Counted from the stretch's first letter, positions 1 to 8,789 are shown. The stretch: DNA of 64,000 nucleotides from an uncultured Muribaculaceae bacterium (GCA_944321705.1 CALUMG010000012.1:1-64000); one strand, 5' to 3'. A program made the numbers and translations. The notes: generated by a model not told the origin, from the letters alone.

Positions 1-110
1 TCGTGGACAAAAAGTTCTTCCTCTTCAGAATCGCTATGCTGTATGGGTATCCCCACTAAATTTCTACTGCCCCGGAAGTACGCTTTTAGTACGCTTCAAG
101 AAAACAAATA
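1..110. other. Window edge without a recognisable gene
   Basis: No gene can be supported here. A minus-strand frame is open from about 95 to the window edge, but it has no ATG and I do not recognise the peptide. A 9-bp direct repeat, agtacgctt, occurs at 77-85 and 88-96 (period 11). The segment lies just beyond the 3' end of a tRNA gene, a common integration site for mobile elements, but no integrase is visible. Confidence 0.4.
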
Positions 111-138
111 AGGCTGATAATCAGTCGATTATCAGCCT
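111..138 (-). terminator. Intrinsic terminator downstream of tRNA-Leu
   Basis: Perfect 12-bp inverted repeat (111-122 with 127-138) with a 4-base loop. On the minus strand it is followed by a T-rich stretch. It lies 8 bases past the tRNA 3' end, so it should end the tRNA transcript. Confidence 0.85.
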
Positions 139-145
139 TTCTAAG

Positions 146-229
146 TACCCAGAGCCGGGATCGAACCGGCATGGAAGTGAATCCACTGGTGTTTGAGACC
201 AGCGCGTCTACCAATTCCGCCATCTGGGC
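146..229 (-). tRNA. tRNA-Leu, anticodon CAA
   Basis: The minus strand folds as a class II tRNA with a long variable arm. The acceptor stem starts GCCCAGA, the D-loop contains AATTGGTAGACGC, the anticodon stem-loop is CTGGT-CTCAAAC-ACCAG, and the T arm contains GGTTCGATCC. Position 34-36 of the loop is CAA, which reads UUG, giving leucine. The acceptor stem closes with a G-T wobble at 1-72 and the discriminator is A. CCA is not encoded in the DNA. Confidence 0.95.
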
Positions 230-241
230 TGATTTGCGGTG

Positions 242-273
242 CAAAGATATGGACTTTTTCTGTTTCTGCCAAA
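242..273 (-). promoter_or_regulatory. Consensus Bacteroidales promoter for tRNA-Leu
   Basis: On the minus strand TTTG (273-270), a 20-base spacer, then TATCTTTG (249-242). This fits the TTTG-N19-21-TAnnTTTG promoter known for the primary sigma factor of Bacteroides. The tRNA 5' end lies 13 bases downstream. Confidence 0.85.
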
Positions 274-332
274 TTATTTTGCAGAAAAATTGCCTAATCT
301 TCGATTTTTTGCTTATTTCTTGATGTTCCGTC

Positions 333-2108
333 TTAGAACAGCAGGCTTACACCACCGATGATTGCTATTCCCTGCGCTCCCATGCCGAAATGTTCATCCC
401 ACTTTCGATTGAGCAGGTTGTCGGCCTTGAGCATGAAGCCAATCAAGTCGTTAAGGCGATAACATGCACTCACTCCGAGGTCGTTTGCATTCCCAAGGTC
501 TTGTTTGTACCAATATGTGATTGCAGGAGCTGTTCCCACTTCATCGGAGTAAATCACTGCACGATTGGTGCGAAGTTCGTAACTTGCTCCTATGGTGAGA
601 TTCTTTATCGGGGAAATCAGCAGATTGGCGTCTAAGACGAATTCGGCGCGGTCGTCACCCAATATGTATCCGTTATCTTCTGATTGCGGAGAATATGTGG
701 CCGACACGTTCATTTTCGCTATTTTGCCAAATTCATATCCGATTTCTCCGCCTACTTTCCAACCCGACAGGTCCATTGTCTTGTATCGTGATATGCTGCG
801 GTTGAATGAGTCGAACATGTCGCCCGGAGTTGTCACGTTGTACAGGAACGGCATTTGAATGTCTTTGGCTATGGCATAGCCTCCATATACCGTGGCATGG
901 AATCCCGAAAATGGCCCAATCTTGAATCCGCCTTCGATGTCGACAGGTGTGTAAGGATTGACAGGGACGATGCGCGGATTCATATATCGGTTCATTGAGA
1001 ACATGCGGCTCAGCGTATTGATAGTTTTGCCGCCTTGTGCTTGTGCATAGAATTTAAATCCGCGAGTGAAGTCGTATCCAAGTTCCAAATCGGGAGCCAA
1101 ACGTAGAATCGTGTTGTCATTAAATGAAATGTCGGCTGTCAATCCCAGTTTGGTGTTCAGACGCCCATTCTGATACGCATAATAAGGGTTCAGCGAGATT
1201 ATGCCAAGGTTGACATGGGAATCAATCGAATAATTGTCTCCTGACCCCGGATTATCATAATTAATGACGACATATTCGTGCAAAGTGTAGTTCAAGAAGT
1301 CGAATCGTGCATCGAGTCCTACGCGCGAATGCTCGTTGACAGCATATTCACCGTTGAATGCCACTTTTAGGTGGTTTTCGCTATTGCCTTGAACCGGGGA
1401 AAAAATGTCTTCGGAGAAACCGAAATAGTTGTATATGGTCTTGAGTGAATAATTGAATCCTTCGTCTTTGTGGAATGGTCCCATCCAGCCTATGTCGATT
1501 CGGAACTCGTTGATTGATTGTACAGAGTCGAGTGCATACCAATTTTCGTCATAACGGCCGAAGTAATTGAAATTGTTATAATGGAAAAATGCGTTGGTCG
1601 TCAGTGTGCCTTTGTCGAACCTGTGGGCAAAGTCTATCCCGATGTTGTTGTCGTTCCATTGCTGGTCGATTGCATGGAAAGTGTTTTCGGACGTGTTGTT
1701 GCCCGTCCAAGTGGAATTGTGTTGCATCCATATGCCGAGTTTAGTGTCGTCCAAGTCGACAATGCGATATCCGGCGCTGCTTATCATGTCGAGATAGGAA
1801 CCGATGTAAAACTCAAAATATCCGCGCTTTGTGGCATAATCCCGCGAAGTGAGGTATCCATAAGGCGACAAGGTGGCAGCCATGGCAGGCACTTCGGCCG
1901 GCACGGCCCAGTCGCTGTATTCTATCGATTTTTCATCGGTCACGTCGGCTTTGTACACGTCGGGCAATGCATTGGCCTTGGACGCTTTTTGTTCAATTGG
2001 CACGAAATCTTTGTCGATGGTTATTTCTTTGCTCAAATCGGACTTTTGCGCATGCATCGAACCAAAAATCATTGTTGCGGCCAAAAGTAATATGTGGCAT
2101 CGTTTCAT
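333..2108 (-). CDS. Outer-membrane beta-barrel protein, TonB-receptor-like
   Basis: About 591 residues. The start at 2108 is chosen because it begins with a clear signal peptide (MKRCHILLLAATMIFGSMHA); an upstream in-frame codon at 2165 lies inside the preceding gene. Most of the protein is alternating aromatic and polar beta strands, and it ends in GGVSLLF with a terminal phenylalanine, as outer-membrane barrels do. The last 60 residues (DNLLNRKWDEHF) read like the C-terminus of TonB-dependent receptors. I see no carboxypeptidase-like or plug domain, so it may be a plugless barrel. It starts 14 bases after the stop of the TPR gene and is surely co-transcribed with it, which suggests a shared envelope job. 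Substrate unknown. Confidence 0.75.
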   Translation of the reverse strand: MKRCHILLLAATMIFGSMHAQKSDLSKEITIDKDFVPIEQKASKANALPDVYKADVTDEKSIEYSDWAVPAEVPAMAATLSPYGYLTSRDYATKRGYFEFYIGSYLDMISSAGYRIVDLDDTKLGIWMQHNSTWTGNNTSENTFHAIDQQWNDNNIGIDFAHRFDKGTLTTNAFFHYNNFNYFGRYDENWYALDSVQSINEFRIDIGWMGPFHKDEGFNYSLKTIYNYFGFSEDIFSPVQGNSENHLKVAFNGEYAVNEHSRVGLDARFDFLNYTLHEYVVINYDNPGSGDNYSIDSHVNLGIISLNPYYAYQNGRLNTKLGLTADISFNDNTILRLAPDLELGYDFTRGFKFYAQAQGGKTINTLSRMFSMNRYMNPRIVPVNPYTPVDIEGGFKIGPFSGFHATVYGGYAIAKDIQMPFLYNVTTPGDMFDSFNRSISRYKTMDLSGWKVGGEIGYEFGKIAKMNVSATYSPQSEDNGYILGDDRAEFVLDANLLISPIKNLTIGASYELRTNRAVIYSDEVGTAPAITYWYKQDLGNANDLGVSACYRLNDLIGFMLKADNLLNRKWDEHFGMGAQGIAIIGGVSLLF

Positions 2109-2121
2109 GTCTTTGCGAAAT

Positions 2122-5100
2122 TTATTTGTTAGAACCGTTTTCCCATTGATTGAGTCGGGTGTCAATCATTTCATAAATGTCTTGTTCGTCGCCCGGATAG
2201 TTCTCTTTCAAGCTTTTTATATATTGTATGGCTTCAAAGTTGTTGCCTTTTTTGTGGTAAATGTCGGCCAGCAGGATGAATCCTCTTGCCAGCCAGTATT
2301 GGTGGGGAGTTCCGCCTTCGATGAATTTGTTCAGTACATCTTCGGCGGCAACATTGTCGTTGTTACCGAAATAGTAATTGGCCAGCTCGTAGGCTGCACG
2401 AGCACCATATATGTTGCGAGTGTCTTTTGTCAGTGTTTTGAAGTCGTCGGCTGCGGCGCGTCCATTGCTTAGGTTTAGGTTTGCAATGGCGCGGCAGAAG
2501 GTAGCTTCTTTTTCTTCCTCGGCCGACAGGCCTCCCATCTTCAGCAACTTATCGGCACTTTCACGCATGTCGGAATATTTCTCCAACTGGTCGGCAGCGC
2601 GAATGATGCCTAAATTGGCGTTGATGATGTTGTCTTGCTTTGAAGCCTTCTGTGCGAGAACTTTGAATGTGTCGAGAGCATCTTCGAATTTTCCTTGTTT
2701 CATCAATATGTCGCCTTTTATTCTCAAAGCATCCTCGGCAAATGCAGCATCGGCGCTTGATGCGAGCGTGTTGTCGATGAGAGCCAGAGCATCGTCATAC
2801 TTCCCATCTTTGTACCATCTTATTGCTATGTAGTAGCGGGCTTTGCCAACGTAAGCTCCGTTGGGATATTCTTTGACATAGGCTTCAAGCTTGGAGATGT
2901 CGGTATTGTTTTTCAAATATGCTTTCTCGGCGGCTTCAAAAGCAAGACGGTCAATGTCGTCGACATCTATTTTAGGAGCGTTTGGCACATTGTTTATAAA
3001 GTCGATGTATTGTTGCAAATCTCCGGCATCGGCATACATCAGTTTCAAGTCTTCGGCAGCCACGGCAGCTTCTTCACTGGTCGGGTAACGGGTAATTACA
3101 GTCTTGTATGCATTGATTGCATCGGCCATGTTGCCTGCGTTGCGCTCGGTGATGGCAAGTTGCAAAATGCCTTTGCGAGTGTCAGGTGAATTGGGATATT
3201 GCGACATAAGCACCTTGTAGGTGTCTATTGCCGATTTGTTGTTGCCAAGATTTACATACGATTCAGCTTTTTGCAGCAATGCCGTTGGGCAAAGTGGAGA
3301 TTTCGGGAATTGGCGCAACATCTGGTCAAGCATGTTTATTTTGCTTTTATAGTCGCGTTGCAATCCGAGCATCATGGCCTTTTGGTACAGGGAATAATCA
3401 CCGGCCGATTCGCCTCCTGACGTGTATGCCAATTCATAATAGCTGCTTGCAGTTGAATAATCTTGTGCGTAATAGTATGTGTCGCCAATGCGATTCAGAG
3501 CATCGGCTTTCAGTGACGGTTGTAGGTTGCTATTGCCGATTGCCGCATTGAATGCGTTGCGCGCATCGGCATAGCCGCGCTGTTGGAAACGCGCATATCC
3601 GAGATTGTAGTAGGCTATTGCACGATTTGCATTGCTCTTGTCCGAAGAACGTATAAATGCGTTTATGCTTTTTTCGGCTTTGTCGTATGCTCCTTGTCGG
3701 TACAGGCATTCTCCTATCCAAAGGTCGCATTCGTTAATCACGGCAGCGTCATACTTTCCTACGGCCTTGGCTTGCCTGAAGTAGTCGATGGCGTGCTTGG
3801 AGTCTTCGTTTGACAGAGCTTGTACGCCAAGTTGGTACAGCACGTTCTGCTTGGCTGCAAGAACGTTTGATGAAGGCTGGCTTATGTGCGAAATGCTTTG
3901 CAAGGCACGCTCGTAGTCGTTGCTCGTGAAGTAAGCATTTATAAGGTAGTTTTCCACCGAATTTGCATAACGAGAATTGGGGAATTTATTAAGGAACTGT
4001 TCAAAAATGTCAATCGAGCGGTTGAAAGGAGTTCGTCCGCCTTCATTTTGGGTTATTGCGTAATTATAGAATGCTGTTTCTTGGATGGCACGATCAAAAG
4101 GCATCTCAAGGGCTTTCTCAAAAGCTATTGAAGCGGCGTTCATGTTGCCTGTGCGCAGGTAGGATTGGCCTATGTATAGATATGCGCTTTGAGCAAGTGC
4201 ATCTTCTTCGCCGGTAGTTTTTCCAAGATGCTCTATGGCATTCTCAAATTCGAGGTTTCTGTAATCGAGAATTCCCATTATGTAGAGGGCCGAACGCATG
4301 GGATCGGATGCATTGTTGAAATATTGTTTGAGATGGTTTCCTGCAATTTCGTCGTTCCCGTCGTGGTAATAACTTTCTCCCACTAAGCGGTGCATTTCCA
4401 TGTTGTACTCAATGTTGCCTTCCGACTCGTCAATCAAATCCTTGCCAAGAGAAATGACGTGGTTATATTCATTGTTGACGAAATGAATTTGACATAAGTA
4501 ATAGCGCGCCGCTTTGCCAAGTTCGGAATTTTTGTTGATTTTTTCAAACTTTTCGGCTGCAGAGTCATAATCCTTACGGGCATAGTCGATGTAGGCTTCA
4601 TAAAAAAGACTTGCGTGCCTGTACTGTTTAGTTGAGGAAATTCGCTTGAACAGGTCGGCTGCGCGGTCATATTCGGCAAGTTTCAGCAATGAATAGCCTT
4701 TGCGGTATATGAGGTCTGATTTGTATTCTCCGTTGAATGTGCCGGGGTCAACGTTTTCGTAAGCTGAAATAGCTTCTCCAAACAATCCGTTGTAAAAGTA
4801 GCAGTCTCCTATTTTAGCCCAGGCGAGCGGTACGTTTATCGATGTCGGGTAATTGGCTATAAAGCGTTCAAACAATTTTATGCAATTTTTGTCGCCACGC
4901 TCAAACGTGCTCAGTGCTATCAGCATGTCGGCCGTTTCGAGAGTGTTGTCTCCGGCATCCATCATGTAGGTGTGGGTCAACTGGTCGATGGCTCCCACCA
5001 TGTTTTTATTTGCGTGCATCATTATGCCGCGCGACAAATATCCTTGAGGCGAAGCCGATTTGATGTCAATGTGAGCTAAGGCAATTGACGGCATTGCCAG

Positions 5101-5133
5101 ACAAATGCTTAATAATACTGCGCCAATTTTCAT
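2122..5133 (-). CDS. Large periplasmic tetratricopeptide-repeat protein
   Basis: 1003 residues with a signal peptide (cleavage probably after SIALA near residue 20). Nearly the whole length consists of TPR-like helical hairpins, for example AKIGDCYFYNGLFGEAISAY near residue 105 and later AIDTYKVLMSQYPNSPDTRKG. The spacing of Y, A and P residues fits TPR, and the repeats resemble BamD/YbgF-type tol-pal TPRs. Such proteins act as scaffolds in the periplasm or at the outer membrane. It is the first gene of a two-gene operon with the barrel protein downstream. The -7 element TATATTTG at 5173-5166 would give a leader of about 25 bases. No enzymatic domain is visible, so the role is inferred from fold and neighbour only. 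Confidence 0.8.
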   Translation of the reverse strand: MKIGAVLLSICLAMPSIALAHIDIKSASPQGYLSRGIMMHANKNMVGAIDQLTHTYMMDAGDNTLETADMLIALSTFERGDKNCIKLFERFIANYPTSINVPLAWAKIGDCYFYNGLFGEAISAYENVDPGTFNGEYKSDLIYRKGYSLLKLAEYDRAADLFKRISSTKQYRHASLFYEAYIDYARKDYDSAAEKFEKINKNSELGKAARYYLCQIHFVNNEYNHVISLGKDLIDESEGNIEYNMEMHRLVGESYYHDGNDEIAGNHLKQYFNNASDPMRSALYIMGILDYRNLEFENAIEHLGKTTGEEDALAQSAYLYIGQSYLRTGNMNAASIAFEKALEMPFDRAIQETAFYNYAITQNEGGRTPFNRSIDIFEQFLNKFPNSRYANSVENYLINAYFTSNDYERALQSISHISQPSSNVLAAKQNVLYQLGVQALSNEDSKHAIDYFRQAKAVGKYDAAVINECDLWIGECLYRQGAYDKAEKSINAFIRSSDKSNANRAIAYYNLGYARFQQRGYADARNAFNAAIGNSNLQPSLKADALNRIGDTYYYAQDYSTASSYYELAYTSGGESAGDYSLYQKAMMLGLQRDYKSKINMLDQMLRQFPKSPLCPTALLQKAESYVNLGNNKSAIDTYKVLMSQYPNSPDTRKGILQLAITERNAGNMADAINAYKTVITRYPTSEEAAVAAEDLKLMYADAGDLQQYIDFINNVPNAPKIDVDDIDRLAFEAAEKAYLKNNTDISKLEAYVKEYPNGAYVGKARYYIAIRWYKDGKYDDALALIDNTLASSADAAFAEDALRIKGDILMKQGKFEDALDTFKVLAQKASKQDNIINANLGIIRAADQLEKYSDMRESADKLLKMGGLSAEEEKEATFCRAIANLNLSNGRAAADDFKTLTKDTRNIYGARAAYELANYYFGNNDNVAAEDVLNKFIEGGTPHQYWLARGFILLADIYHKKGNNFEAIQYIKSLKENYPGDEQDIYEMIDTRLNQWENGSNK

Positions 5134-5165
5134 GTCTTAATGTAATTGTGGTAGTAATCTTCTGG

Positions 5166-5173
5166 CAAATATA
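5166..5173 (-). promoter_or_regulatory. -7 element for the TPR-barrel operon
   Basis: Minus strand TATATTTG, preceded by ACTTTCAC. The combined string ACTTTCACTATnTTTG is the same core found in the promoter repeats near 44.8, 49.6 and 55 kb. No good -33 TTTG was found. Confidence 0.5.
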
Positions 5174-5278
5174 GTGAAAGTTGTTGAATTTACGTTTTAT
5201 GTAGGAAGTTCAATTGCATGAATAACATTAAAAAACGTATGATAAAATATTGCATTAAGGTATTTTTACCTTAAATAA

Positions 5279-5311
5279 TTTGCAAATTACCACAATGCCG
5301 TGTTATCTTTG
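5279..5311 (+). promoter_or_regulatory. Promoter of the three-gene unknown operon
   Basis: TTTG at 5279-5282, a 21-base spacer and TATCTTTG at 5304-5311 match the Bacteroidales consensus. Just after the expected start site, TCTCGG and CCGAGA can pair around a short loop (about 5316-5338), giving a small leader hairpin. Confidence 0.75.
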
Positions 5312-5354
5312 TTTTGTCTCGGGGGGATTGAACCGAGAATGCTATTTAATCTAA

Positions 5355-5840
5355 ATGCTATGTAAAACAAAATCTTGCTTAATGATTATGAATGAAAAAA
5401 GAAGAATGACGTTGTTGCGCAACAAAGAGCTATTGCGCGATTACCGTGAAAAACTGCATGAGGCGTTTGAAAGTGACAAGCCTTTGAATCGAAAAGAGAT
5501 TGTTCGATTGGTGTTGCTTGAAGGCAAGCCGCATTATTATGTTTGTTTTGACCATGCGTACAATATTATGATGAAACTTAACACTACCGGAAAAGTGTCG
5601 AAAAAGACCTTGTTAAAACAGCAGATGTGGAAAGAAATTCATGAAAAAGTCAAGAAGATGATGTCCGACAATCCGGGATTGGCCATGCACAATGCTTTGG
5701 CCAGAGTGTTGGTGACAGAGCGCGCATCAAGGTATTATATATCGGAAGTGTATGCATACAGGTATCTTTATAAATTATGCCGCGAAAATCTTGGCAATAG
5801 GCATGATTGTGGCATCGGCCGTGTCGTGTCGCATCAGTAA
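5355..5840 (+). CDS. Small basic protein with two similar halves, unknown
   Basis: 161 residues from the first ATG; starts at 5388 or 5406 are equally possible because the first residues look unstructured. The protein is rich in Lys, Arg and Tyr and lacks signal or membrane segments. Two segments resemble each other: residues about 48-76 (RLVLLEGKPHYYVCFDHAY) and 116-145 (RVLVTERASRYYISEVYAY), so it looks like an internally duplicated helical, perhaps DNA-binding, unit. From memory the second half resembles very small proteins seen in Mu-like prophages of Bacteroides; this needs a search. It overlaps the next gene by 89 bases and is the first gene of a unit with a consensus promoter. Confidence 0.6.
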   Translation: MLCKTKSCLMIMNEKRRMTLLRNKELLRDYREKLHEAFESDKPLNRKEIVRLVLLEGKPHYYVCFDHAYNIMMKLNTTGKVSKKTLLKQQMWKEIHEKVKKMMSDNPGLAMHNALARVLVTERASRYYISEVYAYRYLYKLCRENLGNRHDCGIGRVVSHQ

Positions 5841-6228
5841 GGAATTGGCGAATGTGGCGGCAGCAGGCGTTGTAGATACTGTGATGGTTACATCTATGGT
5901 GGAAACGGCATCAAGATTGCGCGACAGCTTGAGCGTTGAAATCGATGAATGGTATTTTTACCTTGATTCGACCTCTAATGTGGATTCGACAGTCGTGCCG
6001 GAGGCGAGGTTGCATCGCAGAATTGTCATAGGCGGACGTCGAGACATGGTTGCTTGCCGTCGAGACAGTGTGGCAAGTCACGAAAATTTGTCGGTAACTC
6101 GGAAGACGATTTCAGAATCTTGCATGGAAGCCGATGTGGCTCATGGCGGGCATGTTTATAGGATAGTTGTCGCCGTAGTGGTGATATCTGTATTGATGAT
6201 TGTCGTATTTAAATTAAAACATGATTGA
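5752..6228 (+). CDS. Putative lipoprotein with C-terminal membrane helix
   Basis: 158 residues. A hydrophobic N-terminus ends in VASAVSC, a plausible lipobox with Cys26. A polar, mostly helical middle follows, and a strong membrane helix lies near residues 134-153 (IVVAVVVISVLMIVVF) before a short basic tail. A lipid anchor at one end and a membrane helix at the other is the layout of unimolecular phage spanins, which join outer and inner membrane during lysis, but topology alone proves nothing. The start at 5752 lies inside the previous gene in another frame; a shorter start at 5803 would leave a poor signal peptide. Only 3 bases separate it from the next gene. Confidence 0.6.
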   Translation: MHTGIFINYAAKILAIGMIVASAVSCRISKELANVAAAGVVDTVMVTSMVETASRLRDSLSVEIDEWYFYLDSTSNVDSTVVPEARLHRRIVIGGRRDMVACRRDSVASHENLSVTRKTISESCMEADVAHGGHVYRIVVAVVVISVLMIVVFKLKHD

Positions 6229-6231
6229 TTT

Positions 6232-6684
6232 ATGGGGAAAGTTGAAAAAGAGAACATTGTGGAAATTACCATAAGTATTGACATTTCGGAACTTGGAAAA
6301 AACATAATGGCTGAATTGGCACTGAGCGTTGCGTCTAAAAAATGTGACGAAGGTATAGCTCCATTGTTGTTTGACCGTTATAACATTAACAAGCTTATTG
6401 AAGTAAAGGCTCGTGAGGCATGCCTGACGTTGTGTGGCAAATTGGCTGGATACGTTTCTTCGTTTTCATCAACCGGCAGCGTGATAGCTATTGTGATGGG
6501 CGTTGCGTCGCAGGTTTGTGGATTCCGTTGCGATTTGTTGCGTGAATTGTTTGAAAAGGCTGTAGTGAAAACTGTTTTGTATGATTTCTTGAAAGGTTCG
6601 GAATTCCATACGGAAGCAGAAGAATTCAAGATTGCGAGCTTGAAGGCGGAATCGGGAATAAAGCAGATGCTTGCTCTTGAATGA
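6232..6684 (+). CDS. Conserved-looking small protein, unknown function
   Basis: 150 residues, no signal peptide. It contains a hydrophobic stretch near residues 78-98 (YVSSFSSTGSVIAIVMGVAS) and ends in a charged helix. The N-terminus (VEITISIDISELGKNIMAEL) is strand-helix in character. I do not recognise the family. The gene starts 3 bases after the lipoprotein gene, so the three genes from 5355 form one operon. It ends 13 bases before the convergent DUF4834-like gene. Confidence 0.6.
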   Translation: MGKVEKENIVEITISIDISELGKNIMAELALSVASKKCDEGIAPLLFDRYNINKLIEVKAREACLTLCGKLAGYVSSFSSTGSVIAIVMGVASQVCGFRCDLLRELFEKAVVKTVLYDFLKGSEFHTEAEEFKIASLKAESGIKQMLALE

Positions 6685-6697
6685 GGAGCGGTGTTTG

Positions 6698-7033
6698 TTA
6701 TCTTATTTCTTCATATTTTGCATCGGAAACACGCGGTTCGGCATCGCGTGTTTCGGTGTATTCCGACACGATTCTTTCTTCGAAGATTTCTTCGAAGTCT
6801 ACATATTCTCCGTCGGTCGATGAAAATATCTTTTCCGAATGTCTGTGCCGATTCCGATCGTCATTAGATGTGCCGTAATAGCTTCCATAGCCGGAATTGC
6901 CATAGGCCGAGTGTTGTCCTTTTTCAAAATTTTTTTTCATTTGCCTCATCTGCATCCATATCTTGAATCCTGCTTTTAGCACAGGATATAGCAAAAGGAT
7001 GAGTATGATTAGCAATATAAGAAATAGTTCCAT
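6698..7033 (-). CDS. DUF4834-like small membrane protein
   Basis: 111 residues. One N-terminal membrane helix (LFLILLIILILLLYPVLKAG) is followed by a basic stretch, a Gly/Tyr/Ser-rich linker and an acidic tail with YVDFEEIFEER. This is the layout of the Bacteroidales DUF4834 family, which I recall next to phosphatidylserine synthesis genes. The role is unknown; a helper of membrane lipid enzymes is only an inference from context. It is the last gene of the psd-pssA unit, 117 bases after pssA. Confidence 0.7.
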   Translation of the reverse strand: MELFLILLIILILLLYPVLKAGFKIWMQMRQMKKNFEKGQHSAYGNSGYGSYYGTSNDDRNRHRHSEKIFSSTDGEYVDFEEIFEERIVSEYTETRDAEPRVSDAKYEEIR

Positions 7034-7150
7034 GTCGTCTTAAATATTAAAAAGTGTCAGAAAAAAAGCAACACTTTTCTCAGTGTCGATACGACAAATA
7101 ATGTGCCATTTTAAACAATGAGAGAGTTTCTGCTATGCAGGAGTGCATTG

Positions 7151-7909
7151 TCAATGTCCTTGTTTCAATGCGTCGAGTTCCTTTTTGCGAAAAATGACGG
7201 CAAGAATCATATATATGATTATAGTGCAGGCGAGTCCCGGAAGCTTGAAAATGATTATCGATAATATGGTAGCTGCCACGAGCAGGTATCGGTGGTAATT
7301 GTCTTTGATTCCGTAATTCTTGAATTTCAATGAGAACATGCGCATCGGGCTAACCATCATCATGCTCATTATTAAGACAAACGCGAGTGCAAGATATTCA
7401 AGCCCTGAGACCGAAACGGGATTGTTTGCGGCATAGAACCAGTCGCAAAATCCTATCCAAAAAATTGCGTTGGCCGGAATCGGCAACCCGACGAAAGAAG
7501 ATGCCTGTGTGGAATCGACATTGAATCGGGCAAGTCTCACCGCTCCGAAAACAGCTATCAGCGGAGCCGTGTATGCCACCCATGAGCCGGGAAATATGTC
7601 TTGCATCATGAAATAGACGATGAATGTCGGGGCAAGTCCGAAACTCACGCAATCGGACAGCGAATCGAGTTCTTTCCCTATTGAAGAAACAGCGGTTAGC
7701 AGTCTTGCAGCGAAACCGTCAAGAAAATCAAATACTGCCGCTGCAGCAATCATGCAGAATGATAGTTGGTAGTAAGTCAGATTATCGAGGTTTCCTCCGA
7801 TATGTTCACTTCCCGAAGTGGCAAGTATGCATGCAATGGCTCCCGACAGCAGGTTCAAGCATGTTATCGTGTTTGGTATGTTGTTTTTTATTGATTTAAG
7901 CAAGTTCAT
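7151..7909 (-). CDS. pssA: CDP-diacylglycerol--serine O-phosphatidyltransferase
   Basis: 252 residues, an integral membrane enzyme that joins CDP-diacylglycerol and serine to make phosphatidylserine, the precursor of phosphatidylethanolamine. The CDP-alcohol phosphatidyltransferase signature DG-x2-AR-x8-G-x3-D-x3-D is complete in DGFAARLLTAVSSIGKELD followed by SLSD near residues 63-86. Six to eight hydrophobic helices fill the rest. It lies downstream of psd, its pathway partner, with a 69-base gap, and upstream of the DUF4834-like gene. Length is normal for the family. Confidence 0.95.
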   Translation of the reverse strand: MNLLKSIKNNIPNTITCLNLLSGAIACILATSGSEHIGGNLDNLTYYQLSFCMIAAAAVFDFLDGFAARLLTAVSSIGKELDSLSDCVSFGLAPTFIVYFMMQDIFPGSWVAYTAPLIAVFGAVRLARFNVDSTQASSFVGLPIPANAIFWIGFCDWFYAANNPVSVSGLEYLALAFVLIMSMMMVSPMRMFSLKFKNYGIKDNYHRYLLVAATILSIIIFKLPGLACTIIIYMILAVIFRKKELDALKQGH

Positions 7910-7978
7910 ACATCATGAAAATGTAGGTTTGTGTATTTAATAAGTCGCAAGTTTCATGGGCGACAAGCTTTTCTCGAG

Positions 7979-8644
7979 TCATTTCAAGCGAGCCACTTGG
8001 GTTATGCCTCCTATGGTCTTGTCTCCGAGTTTCACAAGTATTTCAGCATCGAGAGGCAGGAATATATCCACTCTTGAACCAAATTTTATGAATCCTATGT
8101 GCTGGTCGAGAGTCACGTCATCGCCCGGTTCGGCATAAGTCACAATGCGCCTTGCCACGGCTCCTGCGATTTGACGCATGAGCACTTCGACTCCTCCGGG
8201 AGTCTTTATGACTATCGTCGAACGCTCGTTTTCGGTGCTCGATTTGGGCAAGTACGCTGCGAGGAATCGTCCGGAATGGTGCTTTACATACATTACCTTC
8301 CCTTCAACCGACGGCCAGTTGGCGTGCACGTTGAATACGGACATGAATATTGAAAGTTGTATTACATTGCGATGCAGGTATTCGTCTTCGTAAACTTCCT
8401 CAAGAGCCACAATCTTGCCGTCGGCCGATGCCAAGACCGCCTTCTCGGGATTGCCTTTGAAGTGTCTGCGCGGGCTTCTGAAGAAGTTGGCTGCCAACAA
8501 AAACATTATGGCCGATATCGAAATGAATATGATAGGTATTATCTTATATTCTATAAAGATATAGGCCGGAATGTTTATCATCAGCAGTATGAAAAGCAGT
8601 ACTACCAGTATGTTAAGACCTTCTCGGTGTATTTTGACTTTCAT
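7979..8644 (-). CDS. psd: Phosphatidylserine decarboxylase, short type
   Basis: 221 residues. It converts phosphatidylserine to phosphatidylethanolamine using a pyruvoyl group made by self-cleavage. The cleavage site is the Gly-Ser in IKFGSRVDIFLP near residue 190, so the alpha subunit is the last 30 or so residues. Two N-terminal membrane helices anchor it. The family motifs AxxLPKS and HIGFIKFGSR are present; this is the short, proenzyme-related class rather than the long LGST class. First gene of the psd-pssA-DUF4834 operon, with a good promoter 32 bases upstream. Confidence 0.93.
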   Translation of the reverse strand: MKVKIHREGLNILVVLLFILLMINIPAYIFIEYKIIPIIFISISAIMFLLAANFFRSPRRHFKGNPEKAVLASADGKIVALEEVYEDEYLHRNVIQLSIFMSVFNVHANWPSVEGKVMYVKHHSGRFLAAYLPKSSTENERSTIVIKTPGGVEVLMRQIAGAVARRIVTYAEPGDDVTLDQHIGFIKFGSRVDIFLPLDAEILVKLGDKTIGGITQVARLK

Positions 8645-8675
8645 TACTATTTAGCGTAGAGTGTAAATGCAATTA

Positions 8676-8707
8676 CAAAGGTATGTTATTTTAAAAAAAA
8701 TAACAAG
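8676..8707 (-). promoter_or_regulatory. Promoter of the psd-pssA operon
   Basis: Minus strand CTTG (8707-8704), 20 bases, TACCTTTG (8683-8676). The psd start codon lies about 25 bases after the expected transcription start. Confidence 0.7.
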
Positions 8708-8789
8708 TTGAACCGTTAATATTTGCAATTTGGCAGGTAATAGGATGCAGGTTTTGCGATGTTGATTCCAAGAGCGTTGCCGTGACGAG

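Noticed and set aside
1518..2090. 190-codon plus-strand frame
   Set aside because: It is antisense to the barrel gene and has no recognisable family or start context.
2109..2165. Upstream start for the outer-membrane barrel protein
   Set aside because: It overlaps the TPR gene and would bury the signal peptide.
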